Origin: an uncultured Phocaeicola sp.
Lineage (GTDB): Bacteria; Bacteroidota; Bacteroidia; Bacteroidales; Bacteroidaceae
Reading direction: 5' to 3'
Assembly: GCA_944320885.1 (NCBI GenBank)
Contig: CALUJE010000010.1
Span: 1 to 64,000, forward strand
Length of the DNA stretch: 64,000 nt
Shown: in pieces, positions 27,522-37,042 of the stretch
Layout: each line of letters starts with the position of its first letter
How positions within the stretch are numbered: the first letter of the stretch is position 1
Translations under genes and position numbers: made by a program
The notes under the pieces: generated by a model
Told to the model about the DNA's origin: nothing
Databases searched by the model: none
The model's input: the letters and a program-made list of their open reading frames with translations, nothing else

Positions 27522-30500
27522 TTAGAATGTAATATTAACACCAAATACAAATTGCTTATATGTCGGGAAACTATCAGAACCTCCGGTTTCCGGATCCGTA
27601 TCTTTCAATTTTGAATCTGCTGTAAAAATAAACGGATTATAAGCAGTGGCATATATACGGCATTTTTCCATCAAGACTTTACGAGAAATCGATTGTGGTA
27701 AGGTATAACCCAAAGTTATATTCTTAATCTTAATAAATGAGCCGTCAACTACACGCAAAGAAGAATAAACCGTAGATTGTTGAGAAGCAGTACCAGGACG
27801 AGGATAATAAGCATTTTCATCCTCTTCGGTCCAATATTTCACACCAGCCAACTGGTTGGTTGTAATACTGTTTGAAGCCGTATAATATCCCAAAAGTTCA
27901 CTATTTATAGTCTGTCCATAACGCGCCATTGCAAATACAGACAAATCAAATCCTTTATAAGTAAATGAGTTATTCAAGCCAATTACCCAATCCGGATTTT
28001 CATGTCCTAATACCATACGGTCATCTGTGCCATATTTATGTACACCACCATCTCCGTTACCTTCATCATCAAACTTCTCGATAGTCTGAACTTTAATAAA
28101 ACCAGGTTCAACACCATATGCCTCCATCAAAGATGCATCATCCGTAGTTTTCCACAAACCAATATACTTATAACCATATATTGATTTTATAGGATACCCT
28201 TCAAATAAGTTTTCAGCTATCACATCTCCATCTGGCAAGCTCTCAATCTGTTCCTTACTCCAAGTTACAGATAATGAAGTATCCCATGAGAAATCGTTTG
28301 TTTTAAAATTATGACTATTAATAGTCAATTCAACACCTTGATTAGATGTCTTCGCCAAATTCTGCCAACTGGTCAATGGTGATCCCCAACCAGTAATACC
28401 AGAAGTAATAGGTAATGTACGTTTAAATAACAAACCTCTGGTTATTGTACTAAACCATTCAATAGATCCATCAAGACGATTTCCAAATAATCCGAAATCC
28501 AAACCAACATTCCAGTTATAAGATTTCTCCCATCCTAAATTTCCACCTGCAAAGGTTCCTGTATATTGGGCAAACTGTACATATTCTCCATCCTTGGTTA
28601 CACCCCATGCCGGATAAAGATAAGCCTGGCTTTGTGTTACATAAGCTCCTGTACCACCAGAGTTACCAGTAATACCATAACCAACACGTAATTTTAAATT
28701 ATCCAACCAATCTTTGGTATCTTCCATAAATCCTTCATCTGAAATACGCCATGCTATTGCACCTGCAGGGAAACTATCCCATTTATTTCCTTCCGAGAAC
28801 CATGACACACCATCCCAACGATTTGAGAATGTAAAGAGATATTTTCCTTTATATGAATAATTAAAGCGTACTGCATAACTCATTTTTTGAGTTTGCTGGT
28901 AATCTGAATATATATATTGATTTCCTGACGCAGAAGCCAAACGATGGAATAACCAACTATCGACCATATAACCACCACCTCCAGCTATTGTTTCTTCAGA
29001 AATATCCTTAGTCCAAGAAGTAATGAATTGCCCTCCAAAAGAATGATCTTTTATCGTTGTATTATACGATAAAACGTTTTCCCATGTATAGCTCCACCCG
29101 TCATTATTTGTTTTTTGTGCAAAAGGAGCAGCCGCATAAGTAGGTAAATTTGCATTAGCTTCTTTTCCCCAATACTGTCCTGTTCGTGAATGAGAAAGGG
29201 TTGCATTAATCTGACTGCGGAAACTCAATCCCTTTAACGGAGTCAATTCCAAATATCCAATAGAATTAATATATGTAGAACGTGTATTATTGGCATACTG
29301 ATTTGGAATAAAGTCGCCAAGTGGGGTGAATTGTCCATTAATAAATTCACTATTAATATTTCCGTTCTCATCATAAGCATCACCTAAAGGAAATGCAGTT
29401 AAAGCCTTTGTAAAAGTATTCGATTGTCCACGATTACGATCTGAATAAGTCAAATTAGAAGTAAATCCTATTTTTGCCCACTGATTGATTTCCTGGTCTA
29501 GATTTAAACGCAAAGTATACTTATCCATATTGTCATTTGCCAACAGACCTTCATCCTTACTGTAAGAGGTTGAAGCGAAAATACGAGTCTTTTCCGTACC
29601 TCCACTTACAGAAAGACTGTATTTCTGTGTAGTAGCTGTATTCCCTGCTATTTCATCAACCCAATCAATCCATTTACCAGCATTATAAGCATCCGTATAA
29701 GTCGGGTTACCAAACAACGTAGCCATGTCTGAAGGATAACTACCATTAATATACTTATAAGCTTCACGCTGATAATTTACCCATTCCTCACCGACCATAC
29801 CATGACTATAATTGGGAGTTCCACTAAAGCCATAATATGCATCAAAATTTACGACAGCTTTACCTTCTTTACCTCTTTTCGTTGTTATGATAACAACACC
29901 ATTGGCACCTGCAGAACCGTAAATAGCTGTAGAAGATGCATCTTTCAAAACATCAACACTTTCGATATCCGAAGGGTTTACCTGACTATAGCTTCCAGGA
30001 ACACCATCAATAATAAAAAGCGGAGAGTTATCACCATAGATAGAACGAGAACCACGCAACAAAATAGTAACATCTTCACCTATCTCACCACTGGTTTTAG
30101 TAATATCCATACCGGCAATCTTACCTTGCAAAGCTTCCATTACATTATTTGTAGGAGCAATAACAATATCTTCATTCTTTACAGAAGATACAGCACCCGT
30201 CAAATCGCGCTTTTTAACTGTACCGTAACCAACAACTACGACCTCATCCAACAGTTGGTTATCTTGCTCCATTTTCACTAGGATATTTCCACTGGTAATC
30301 TTTACAGTCTTGGATTTATATCCCATGTAAGTAATCTGGAGTTCCTGTGCACCCGCCGGAGCATCAATTTTAAACTTGCCATCAAAATCTGTAATGGCTC
30401 CTACCTTAGTACCTTTTACTAAAACAGAGACACCAATCATTGGTTCCCCATTCTCATCTAACACTTGGCCAGAAACACTTCTTTTCTGATTAATTTCTTG

Positions 30501-30644
30501 ATAATTAGAGATTTTACCCCCCCCCAGCAACATATTATCAGCGTTTACTGGGAAAGAACACATCAAAGCTAACCCCAAAGTAAAAAATGAACGGCCATAA
30601 CGAATACTTGTGCTTTCAAACACTCTTTCTTTCTTGCTTTTCAT
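27522..30644 (-). CDS. SusC/RagA-family TonB-dependent transporter (pair 2)
   Basis: A 1040-residue outer-membrane transporter. Signal peptide, carboxypeptidase-D-like domain (SVSGQVLDENGEPMIGVSVL), TonB-box-like QLLDEVVVVGYG, plug domain (about 120-230) and a 22-strand barrel are all present; it ends in FGVNITF, a normal barrel end. The longest frame starts at 30716, but a -7 box at 30675-30682 makes ATG 30644 (MKSKKE) the likely start. A run of nine G at 30517-30525 (minus strand) lies in frame shortly after the signal peptide and could slip. Confidence 0.93.
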   Translation of the reverse strand: MKSKKERVFESTSIRYGRSFFTLGLALMCSFPVNADNMLLGGGKISNYQEINQKRSVSGQVLDENGEPMIGVSVLVKGTKVGAITDFDGKFKIDAPAGAQELQITYMGYKSKTVKITSGNILVKMEQDNQLLDEVVVVGYGTVKKRDLTGAVSSVKNEDIVIAPTNNVMEALQGKIAGMDITKTSGEIGEDVTILLRGSRSIYGDNSPLFIIDGVPGSYSQVNPSDIESVDVLKDASSTAIYGSAGANGVVIITTKRGKEGKAVVNFDAYYGFSGTPNYSHGMVGEEWVNYQREAYKYINGSYPSDMATLFGNPTYTDAYNAGKWIDWVDEIAGNTATTQKYSLSVSGGTEKTRIFASTSYSKDEGLLANDNMDKYTLRLNLDQEINQWAKIGFTSNLTYSDRNRGQSNTFTKALTAFPLGDAYDENGNINSEFINGQFTPLGDFIPNQYANNTRSTYINSIGYLELTPLKGLSFRSQINATLSHSRTGQYWGKEANANLPTYAAAPFAQKTNNDGWSYTWENVLSYNTTIKDHSFGGQFITSWTKDISEETIAGGGGYMVDSWLFHRLASASGNQYIYSDYQQTQKMSYAVRFNYSYKGKYLFTFSNRWDGVSWFSEGNKWDSFPAGAIAWRISDEGFMEDTKDWLDNLKLRVGYGITGNSGGTGAYVTQSQAYLYPAWGVTKDGEYVQFAQYTGTFAGGNLGWEKSYNWNVGLDFGLFGNRLDGSIEWFSTITRGLLFKRTLPITSGITGWGSPLTSWQNLAKTSNQGVELTINSHNFKTNDFSWDTSLSVTWSKEQIESLPDGDVIAENLFEGYPIKSIYGYKYIGLWKTTDDASLMEAYGVEPGFIKVQTIEKFDDEGNGDGGVHKYGTDDRMVLGHENPDWVIGLNNSFTYKGFDLSVFAMARYGQTINSELLGYYTASNSITTNQLAGVKYWTEEDENAYYPRPGTASQQSTVYSSLRVVDGSFIKIKNITLGYTLPQSISRKVLMEKCRIYATAYNPFIFTADSKLKDTDPETGGSDSFPTYKQFVFGVNITF
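30517..30525 (-). repeat. Nine-G homopolymer in susC coding sequence
   Basis: Nine consecutive C on the plus strand, so nine G in the coding strand, giving Leu-Gly-Gly-Gly in frame. Gain or loss of one base would truncate the protein early. Confidence 0.9.
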
Positions 30645-30674
30645 GTTTATAAGGTTAATAATAAAAGTTCGATG

Positions 30675-30682
30675 CAAACTTA
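30675..30682 (-). promoter_or_regulatory. Promoter -7 box of the pair 2 susC
   Basis: An exact TAAGTTTG then CA on the minus strand, 30 bases before ATG 30644. The leader then carries TTAACCTTAT just before the start, as in the other susC. Confidence 0.55.
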
Positions 30683-30797
30683 AGCAAAAGCTGTTTTGAG
30701 TGAACTTTTTACACATATGTTTAATAACATATATTCAGAAGTTTCCATTATACTTAACTATTTAACCTTGCAAAGTATCTTCATACTCTTCCCTAAA

Positions 30798-31484
30798 TTA
30801 TTTACTAGACCTTGTATGTATTATTATAGCACCATTAGCTCCTCCAGAACCATAAGCACTAGCATCTTTTAGAATTTCTATATAATCTACATCAAACAGA
30901 TTTATTCCTTCCAATGAAGGAATAACCACATTATCTAAAACAAACAAAGGAGTTGAACTTGCTGAGAAACTACGATTTCCTCTTATTGTAATATCAGTAG
31001 ATTCGTCATATCTTCCATTTGTGACGATACTTAACCCCGGTATTCTCCCTTGTAAAGCTGAAATAATATCATTAAACCCACTATTACGCAACTCCTCTCC
31101 TGAAATAATATTGCTAACTCCCGTATATTCTCTACGTGATACATAACCATATCCCCAATTTATTAAAACAGAATCTTCTTCTGCCATAATATGGTCAACA
31201 TCAAACAAATGAATTTTCAAACTCTTTCTTCCCAAAACAGGAACTATATATTCTTTTTTCTTTCTTACAATCTTTAATGTGTCATCATACTTTATATCCG
31301 TTAGTCCAAACTGTCCTTTCTTATTAGTAATGGCATACTTCCCTGATGATAATACATAAACTCTTGTACGCTTAATTGCTTTGCCTGAAGCGTCAAGCAG
31401 TAATCCATTAAACGGAACAGACTTTTGTGCTCCAATTCCTAAACTATACAAAATAAAACAAGCTATAAAAATAATTACTCTCAT
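30798..31484 (-). CDS. Stand-alone TonB plug-domain protein (no barrel)
   Basis: A 228-residue exported protein: signal peptide (about 1-19), a carboxypeptidase-D-like beta domain (about 25-75), then a SusC-type plug (about 115-225; NDIISALQGRIPGLSI, TDITIRGNRSFSASSTPLFVLD, ILKDASAYGSGGANGAIII). It stops with HTRSSK, just where a SusC barrel would begin, and no barrel follows in any frame. It lies between two SusC/SusD pairs, after a terminator. It could be a relict or a separate periplasmic partner of TonB or SusC. The role is unknown. Confidence 0.8.
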   Translation of the reverse strand: MRVIIFIACFILYSLGIGAQKSVPFNGLLLDASGKAIKRTRVYVLSSGKYAITNKKGQFGLTDIKYDDTLKIVRKKKEYIVPVLGRKSLKIHLFDVDHIMAEEDSVLINWGYGYVSRREYTGVSNIISGEELRNSGFNDIISALQGRIPGLSIVTNGRYDESTDITIRGNRSFSASSTPLFVLDNVVIPSLEGINLFDVDYIEILKDASAYGSGGANGAIIIHTRSSK

Positions 31485-31510
31485 AGTATAACTATCATTA
31501 GTTAATAAAT

Positions 31511-31546
31511 AAAAAGGCTGGAACTATTAAAAAATAATTCCAGCCT
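31511..31546 (-). terminator. Terminator after the pair 1 susD
   Basis: GGCTGGAA (31516-31523) pairs with TTCCAGCC (31538-31545). On the minus strand TTTTT follows. It splits pair 1 from the plug-only gene. Confidence 0.88.
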
Positions 31547-31570
31547 CTATTATCTTAATAAAAATTAGTA

Positions 31571-33595
31571 TCAATAACCATTTGTACCATATTCATTGGC
31601 ATTGTCTATCTGGCTCAAGAAGTTAAATGAGATTGGACGTAAATAGTGCTTATTCTCATCAAAGTTTCTATATGCACGAGGATTACCTTTCTGCAAACGT
31701 TGTTTAAATGTATCTTTATGACGTTTCATTAACAACCAACGTTGGTATTCACCACAAAGTTCACGAGCATATTCATCCATTACATCATCTTGAGTTGCAT
31801 TAGAAAGCTTCATAGCTTCATACGAAGCATCGTCACGTGCGGCACGTTTCTTCAATACATTCAGATACTCTGCAGCTTTTCCACCGTTACCTAACTGCTG
31901 ATTAGCCTCTGCTGCAATCAGATATACCTCAGCCATACGCATAATAAATACATCTCCTGTTTTCTTTTGCAAATTTGAGCTATAAGAATCTTCAAACAAC
32001 CAATTGAATTTATTGAATCCAGGATAAATATTCTTATCGTTAGTAACCTTAATATCTGTTGTACGATACTCACCATTGACAAACATATCATCAATATTGA
32101 TTACATAATATCTGCGTTTAGCTTTTTCTTCTGCAGACAAAGGTTCTTTTGACAAATAAAAACAGATACGGTCATCATCTTCTGCAACAGGATAAGGTAT
32201 TACATACGGATTCTTTACTTCTATCAAGTGAGAAGGATCTCCAGAATGATCGCCTTTCGGCCACACCTTTGCAACAAGTTTTGCAGCCCATGTTCCATCA
32301 TAATATGTATAATTCAAATCACCGTACGGATAAATCTTTTCATTATGAAATGCAGGATTTAATCCATATGTATCTATAATTGTCTGAGTTAGCTGAGTAA
32401 ACGAACTAATATTATTATTTACTCCATGTTTACTTCCTATAGTCGGTTTCGAACCATCATCCATAATCTGGCTTTTTGTATATAAATAATCACCACCAGA
32501 CTGAACACCTGAGAATTGAACAAAAGCTGTTGTGAAAGTTTCTTCCCAACGTTTGTCATGGTCTGCATCAAACACATCCAACAAATACTTTGAAGGAGCC
32601 AAAGTGCTATTGTTTGTACGTCCATACCAATAGTTCTGATTATCTGGAGTCGGATATATTGTCAATGTGTTGGGTTTCGGATACATATAAGTAAATACAT
32701 TGCTACATTGCGAACCAGCATTCCATGTTTCCAAATCCGTTACATTAGGACCAGCAGCAATAAACAGAGCTTCTTTGTTATTGCGATTATTTGCCGGAGC
32801 CCATACATCAGAAACATCATCATAAAGACAACTGGTTCCGTATTCTACAATCATATCCTCTGCAACTTTCCGAGCACGTTCCCAATAAGAAACACCATTT
32901 TCACTCAAACCATACTCACCACCACCCTGTGCATATACACGAGCTAACAAGCCCAACGCAGTCTTACGGGTAACACGGGCACGGTTATTTTCATACGGAG
33001 TATCTTTCAATGTATTTGCTGCAAATGTCAAATCATCAACAATTTGAGTATAAAGCTCTTCTATAGTGTTACGTTTCGGAGTTACTATCGGATTTTCTGT
33101 AGATTCCTCCAAAGTAAGGGTTATATTTCCATAATATCCTACCAATAAGGAATAATAGAATGCGCGCAAGCAACGGGCCTCAGCAACCAATGTATTAATA
33201 TCTGCAGCATTGCCATCAATAACATCTTTTGCACGGTTTACAACAGCATTACAGTTACCAATCATAGAATATGCTTGTCCAAACAATTTGTTTGTTGCAT
33301 TGGTATTTGTAGCCAGTCCATCATAATATATTACTTGTCTTGCATAATCCGGATTACCTGCAGGTGTCAACCAACAATCAGTTCCACCCTCAGCAACAGA
33401 CAACAAATCATATACACTGAACAACTGTCCATAAAGTGAAGAATAACAATATGACTGCAATCCTTTGAATCCCTCAAAAGTAGCCAACACTTCATCTCCT
33501 GTTTTTTGACTTGGATTATATTCATCCAATGAACAGGACGCAACTGATACCGAAGCTAAAGCGGCAATTGCATATTTATATAATGAGTTTTTCAT
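31571..33595 (-). CDS. SusD/RagB-family glycan-binding lipoprotein (pair 1)
   Basis: A 674-residue lipoprotein with lipobox-like VASCSL near residue 20. SusD landmarks are LVAEARCLRAFYYSLLVGYYG in the N-terminal half, FIMRMAEVYLIAAEANQQLG and the C-terminal YARELCGEYQRWLLMKRH. It is larger than the pair 2 SusD. Its start lies 27 bases after the frameshifted susC, which shares its promoter. It is followed by a terminator. Confidence 0.93.
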   Translation of the reverse strand: MKNSLYKYAIAALASVSVASCSLDEYNPSQKTGDEVLATFEGFKGLQSYCYSSLYGQLFSVYDLLSVAEGGTDCWLTPAGNPDYARQVIYYDGLATNTNATNKLFGQAYSMIGNCNAVVNRAKDVIDGNAADINTLVAEARCLRAFYYSLLVGYYGNITLTLEESTENPIVTPKRNTIEELYTQIVDDLTFAANTLKDTPYENNRARVTRKTALGLLARVYAQGGGEYGLSENGVSYWERARKVAEDMIVEYGTSCLYDDVSDVWAPANNRNNKEALFIAAGPNVTDLETWNAGSQCSNVFTYMYPKPNTLTIYPTPDNQNYWYGRTNNSTLAPSKYLLDVFDADHDKRWEETFTTAFVQFSGVQSGGDYLYTKSQIMDDGSKPTIGSKHGVNNNISSFTQLTQTIIDTYGLNPAFHNEKIYPYGDLNYTYYDGTWAAKLVAKVWPKGDHSGDPSHLIEVKNPYVIPYPVAEDDDRICFYLSKEPLSAEEKAKRRYYVINIDDMFVNGEYRTTDIKVTNDKNIYPGFNKFNWLFEDSYSSNLQKKTGDVFIMRMAEVYLIAAEANQQLGNGGKAAEYLNVLKKRAARDDASYEAMKLSNATQDDVMDEYARELCGEYQRWLLMKRHKDTFKQRLQKGNPRAYRNFDENKHYLRPISFNFLSQIDNANEYGTNGY

Positions 33596-33622
33596 TTCTA
33601 TAATAATCTTTTATTAAATAAA

Positions 33623-36600
33623 TTAGAATGTTACATTAACACCAAAAACCAATTGTTTTGTCAAAGGATATTTTAAAGAACCATTCATTTCAGGATCATA
33701 ATCTTTCAACAGATGACTCTTCGCAAAAACAAACGGGTTAGTAATCGTTGCATAGAAACGACATTTCTCCATTCCTGCCTTATTAACTAAGTTTTTCGGC
33801 ATTGTATAACCTAAAGTGATGTTCTTAATCTTTATGAAAGAACCATCTACATAACGTAAAGCATAATATCCGGTATACTGTTCCAGACCTCTATTTGCAT
33901 TTGCTGCAGGGAAATCATTTGAAGGATTATCCGGTGTCCAGTAATTAAAATATGTAGGGAAGTTCTTTACACCTGTAGGGTCATATGACGTCAACATATC
34001 ATAAGCGAACATCTGTCCATAACGAGCATAAACAAAAATGCTCAAATCAAAATTCTTGTATGTAAAGTTATTCTGGAATCCCAAAGTCCAATCCGGAGAA
34101 TTATGGCCTAAAATCTGATAATCCGCATCACTCGGAGTATATTTATTATCAGATGTATAATATACTATATTTCCTGAATCATCAACAATCGGTGCGCCGG
34201 TTTCTTCATCTAATTTATAGAACTTACCATCCGATTCCTTCACCAAATTAGGTATATTGATCTTTATATCACCAGGAGCTGCTCCAAATACAGCTGCATC
34301 AGCTTCTTCACCCAACTGCCAAATACCATCTAGTTTATAATGATAATATGAATTGACGGCCTCACCCAAAGCTAAAGCATATCCGGTATCACCATTTGAC
34401 AATACTTCAGAATCACCACCAGCCAACTTGGTAATCTTTTCTTTATTATAGTTGAATGTAACTGTTGAGTTCCAAGTAAAGTCTCTTGTTATGATATTAC
34501 GGGTATTTAATGTCATTTCAAATCCCTTGTTGCTGGTCTCACACATGTTCACATAAGTAGTATAGTTTGAAGTTGTACCACCATCAGGAAGATATGCACC
34601 ATTTACAACCGGAAGAGATTTTTGCCAGATAACATCCTTAGTTTTTGTATCATAATAATCCAAACTTACATCAATGCGGTTATTCAGGAAAGCAGCATCA
34701 ATACCAATATTCGTACTATATGATTTTTCCCATCCTAACAAATAGTTTGGAATATTCTGAGCGTATACATTAATTGGGGTAAGAATTCCACCTAATGCCA
34801 TGTTTACGCGTGTAGCATCAAGAGACGCCGCAGAAGAATAAGGATCTATTCCTGCTGTACCAGTAACACCATAACCTACACGTAATTTCAAATTATCCAA
34901 CCATCCTTTGGTTCCATCCATAAATTTCTCATCAGAAATTCTCCAACCAAGAGAGAATGCCGGGAAGGTATCCCAACGATTTCCTTTTGCAAGTCTTGAA
35001 GAACCATCATAACGAACTGATGCTGAGAAAAGATACTTGCCCATATATGAATAATTCAAACGACCAACATATCCCATTCCTTTTGACATCTCATATGAAG
35101 TAGAACCTGAAGTTGCCGAATTTCCATCCAATATATTATGCCATAAAAACTTATTATCAGAAATACCGGTCTGATACAAATCAACTTCATCACTTTGATT
35201 ATGATTCCATGTGGTTACAGCCGTTACTGTAAAATCATGTTTTTGAGCAATCTGGAAATTGTAAGTCAAGATATTCTCCCATTTATAATTATAAGAACGG
35301 CTATCTTTTACTTCAGCTTTTATACCAGCTTCTGTCTGATTGTTTTTATACCATTGTACAGAGCCTTCACCAGTAAAGGTGTTTGTTCGTGAATATGCCA
35401 ATGATGCACCTACACGAGAAATCAAAGTAAGTCCCTTAATAGGATTGATTTCAATATAAGGATTAAAATATAACTTCAGATTTTGAGCTTGATTTCTATA
35501 TACATCCTTATTATCATTTAATAAATAGTTATATATAGTAGAAGAAGGATCTGCTATCGGCTGTGGATTGATAGAACCATCTTCATTATACAATGAGCCC
35601 AAAGGATTTGCCACCATCAAGTCCATCAAATCTGAATCAGCCTTATTCTGATGAACATATGAAATCTGACTGTCAACTCCAACCTTCAACCAATTCTTAA
35701 CCTTATGATCTACACGAAGTTTTGAAGAATATACTTTATAGCTATCTTGTGCAAATTGTCCAGCTTCATCAGAAAAATTTAATGAAAAATATGCTTTCGT
35801 ATTTTCGTTACCGCCAGAAACTGACAATGAATAATTCTGAGTAACAGCTGTATGTAACAATGCGTCTACCCAATCAATATATTGTCCATTTTGATGAGCA
35901 TTCCATTCTGCTTCGGTTGTAAACAAGTTCTTATCATCAGCAGGTGAACTCCATCTACCATCTCCAGCACCAATAGAAGCATCACGCAAAGTCTGAATAT
36001 AGCTTTCTCCACTACGCATAGTAGGAGTTTCAGCCCAGCCATTAAAACCTACATAAGCATTGAAGTTAACAGTTGCCTTACCAGCCTTACCACTCTTTGT
36101 TGTGATCAAAACAACACCATTGGCACCGCTTGAACCATAAATAGCTGTAGATGATGCATCCTTCAAAACTTCTATAGATTCAATATCGTTAGGATTCAAT
36201 GTGGCATAATCACCAGGCATTCCATCTATGATAAATAAAGGATCTCCTGACGCTGAGAATGAGCGTGTTCCACGCAATTGCATCTTAACACCAGAACCTG
36301 CCTGACCAGATTCTTTTGTAATATCCAAACCTGCTACCTTTCCTTGTAAGGCTTGCATAGGATTTGCTGCAGGATTCAATACAATATCTTCACTTTTGAC
36401 AGAAGTAATAGAACCTGTTAAGTCACGCTTCTTCATTGTTCCATAACCTATAACTACGACTTCATCCAAAAGTTTATTATCCGGCTCCATTTTAATAACC
36501 ATATGTCCAGATGTAATCTTTACATCCTGAGCCTGATATCCCATATAAGTAATCTGGAGTTCTTTTGCTCCGGCTGGAGCATTCAATTTAAAATTACCAT

Positions 36601-36863
36601 CAAAATCAGTAATTGCACCTACCTTAGTTCCTTTTACCAACACAGAAACACCAATCATCGGCTCTCCCTTTTTCATCTACAATCTGACCGGTAACATTTC
36701 TCGTTTGTTGAATTTCCTGAGGATTCAAACTTGCTACATTTCCCAATGCAGCTGACATCGGAAGTGACATTGTCATCAATGCCGCAGACAATCCCCATAC
36801 AAAAAGTGAACGGCTACAATAAGCCTTAGTGCATGGTTGCACTTTTTCTTTCTTGTTCTCCAT
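33623..36863 (-). pseudogene. SusC-family transporter with a +1 frameshift (pair 1)
   Basis: Two frames together make a full SusC. The first (from 36863 or 36869) gives signal peptide and the start of the carboxypeptidase-D-like domain up to IVDEKG. The second (from 36676) resumes at GEPMIGVSVLVKG and runs to the barrel end FGVNVTF. The break lies in AAAAAGGG (coding strand) at 36666-36673; one G fewer restores the frame. It may be a real inactivation, a phase switch or an assembly error. ATG 36863 aligns with the pair 2 susC start after the shared TTAACCTTAT. Everything after the break looks intact. Confidence 0.85.
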
Positions 36864-36901
36864 TTTCATAAGGTTAACACTTAATTAATTAATACTGTGT
36901 G

Positions 36902-36909
36902 CAAAAGTA
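36902..36909 (-). promoter_or_regulatory. Promoter -7 box of the pair 1 susC
   Basis: An exact TACTTTTG then CA on the minus strand, 38 bases before ATG 36863. The -33 region is weak. Confidence 0.5.
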
Positions 36910-36966
36910 TATATTCTCATTGTTAATTGGAGCTGATATTTTTATGTTTTTAAGCATAAAATAGAG

Positions 36967-37008
36967 AAAAAGCGTATTTTTAACACTTAAAATGCTAAAA
37001 ATACGCTC
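36967..37008 (-). terminator. Terminator of the GH2-PL1-beta-helix operon
   Basis: AGCGTATTTTTA (36971-36982) pairs with TAAAAATACGCT (36996-37007). On the minus strand TTTTCTC follows. Confidence 0.88.
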
Positions 37009-37042
37009 TTGATAAGTATTTGTTCTTACAATCTGTAAAATC

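Noticed and set aside
36666..36673. Programmed -1 ribosomal frameshift in susC
   Set aside because: The A-run looks slippery, but a -1 shift leads to the wrong frame; the downstream frame needs +1.
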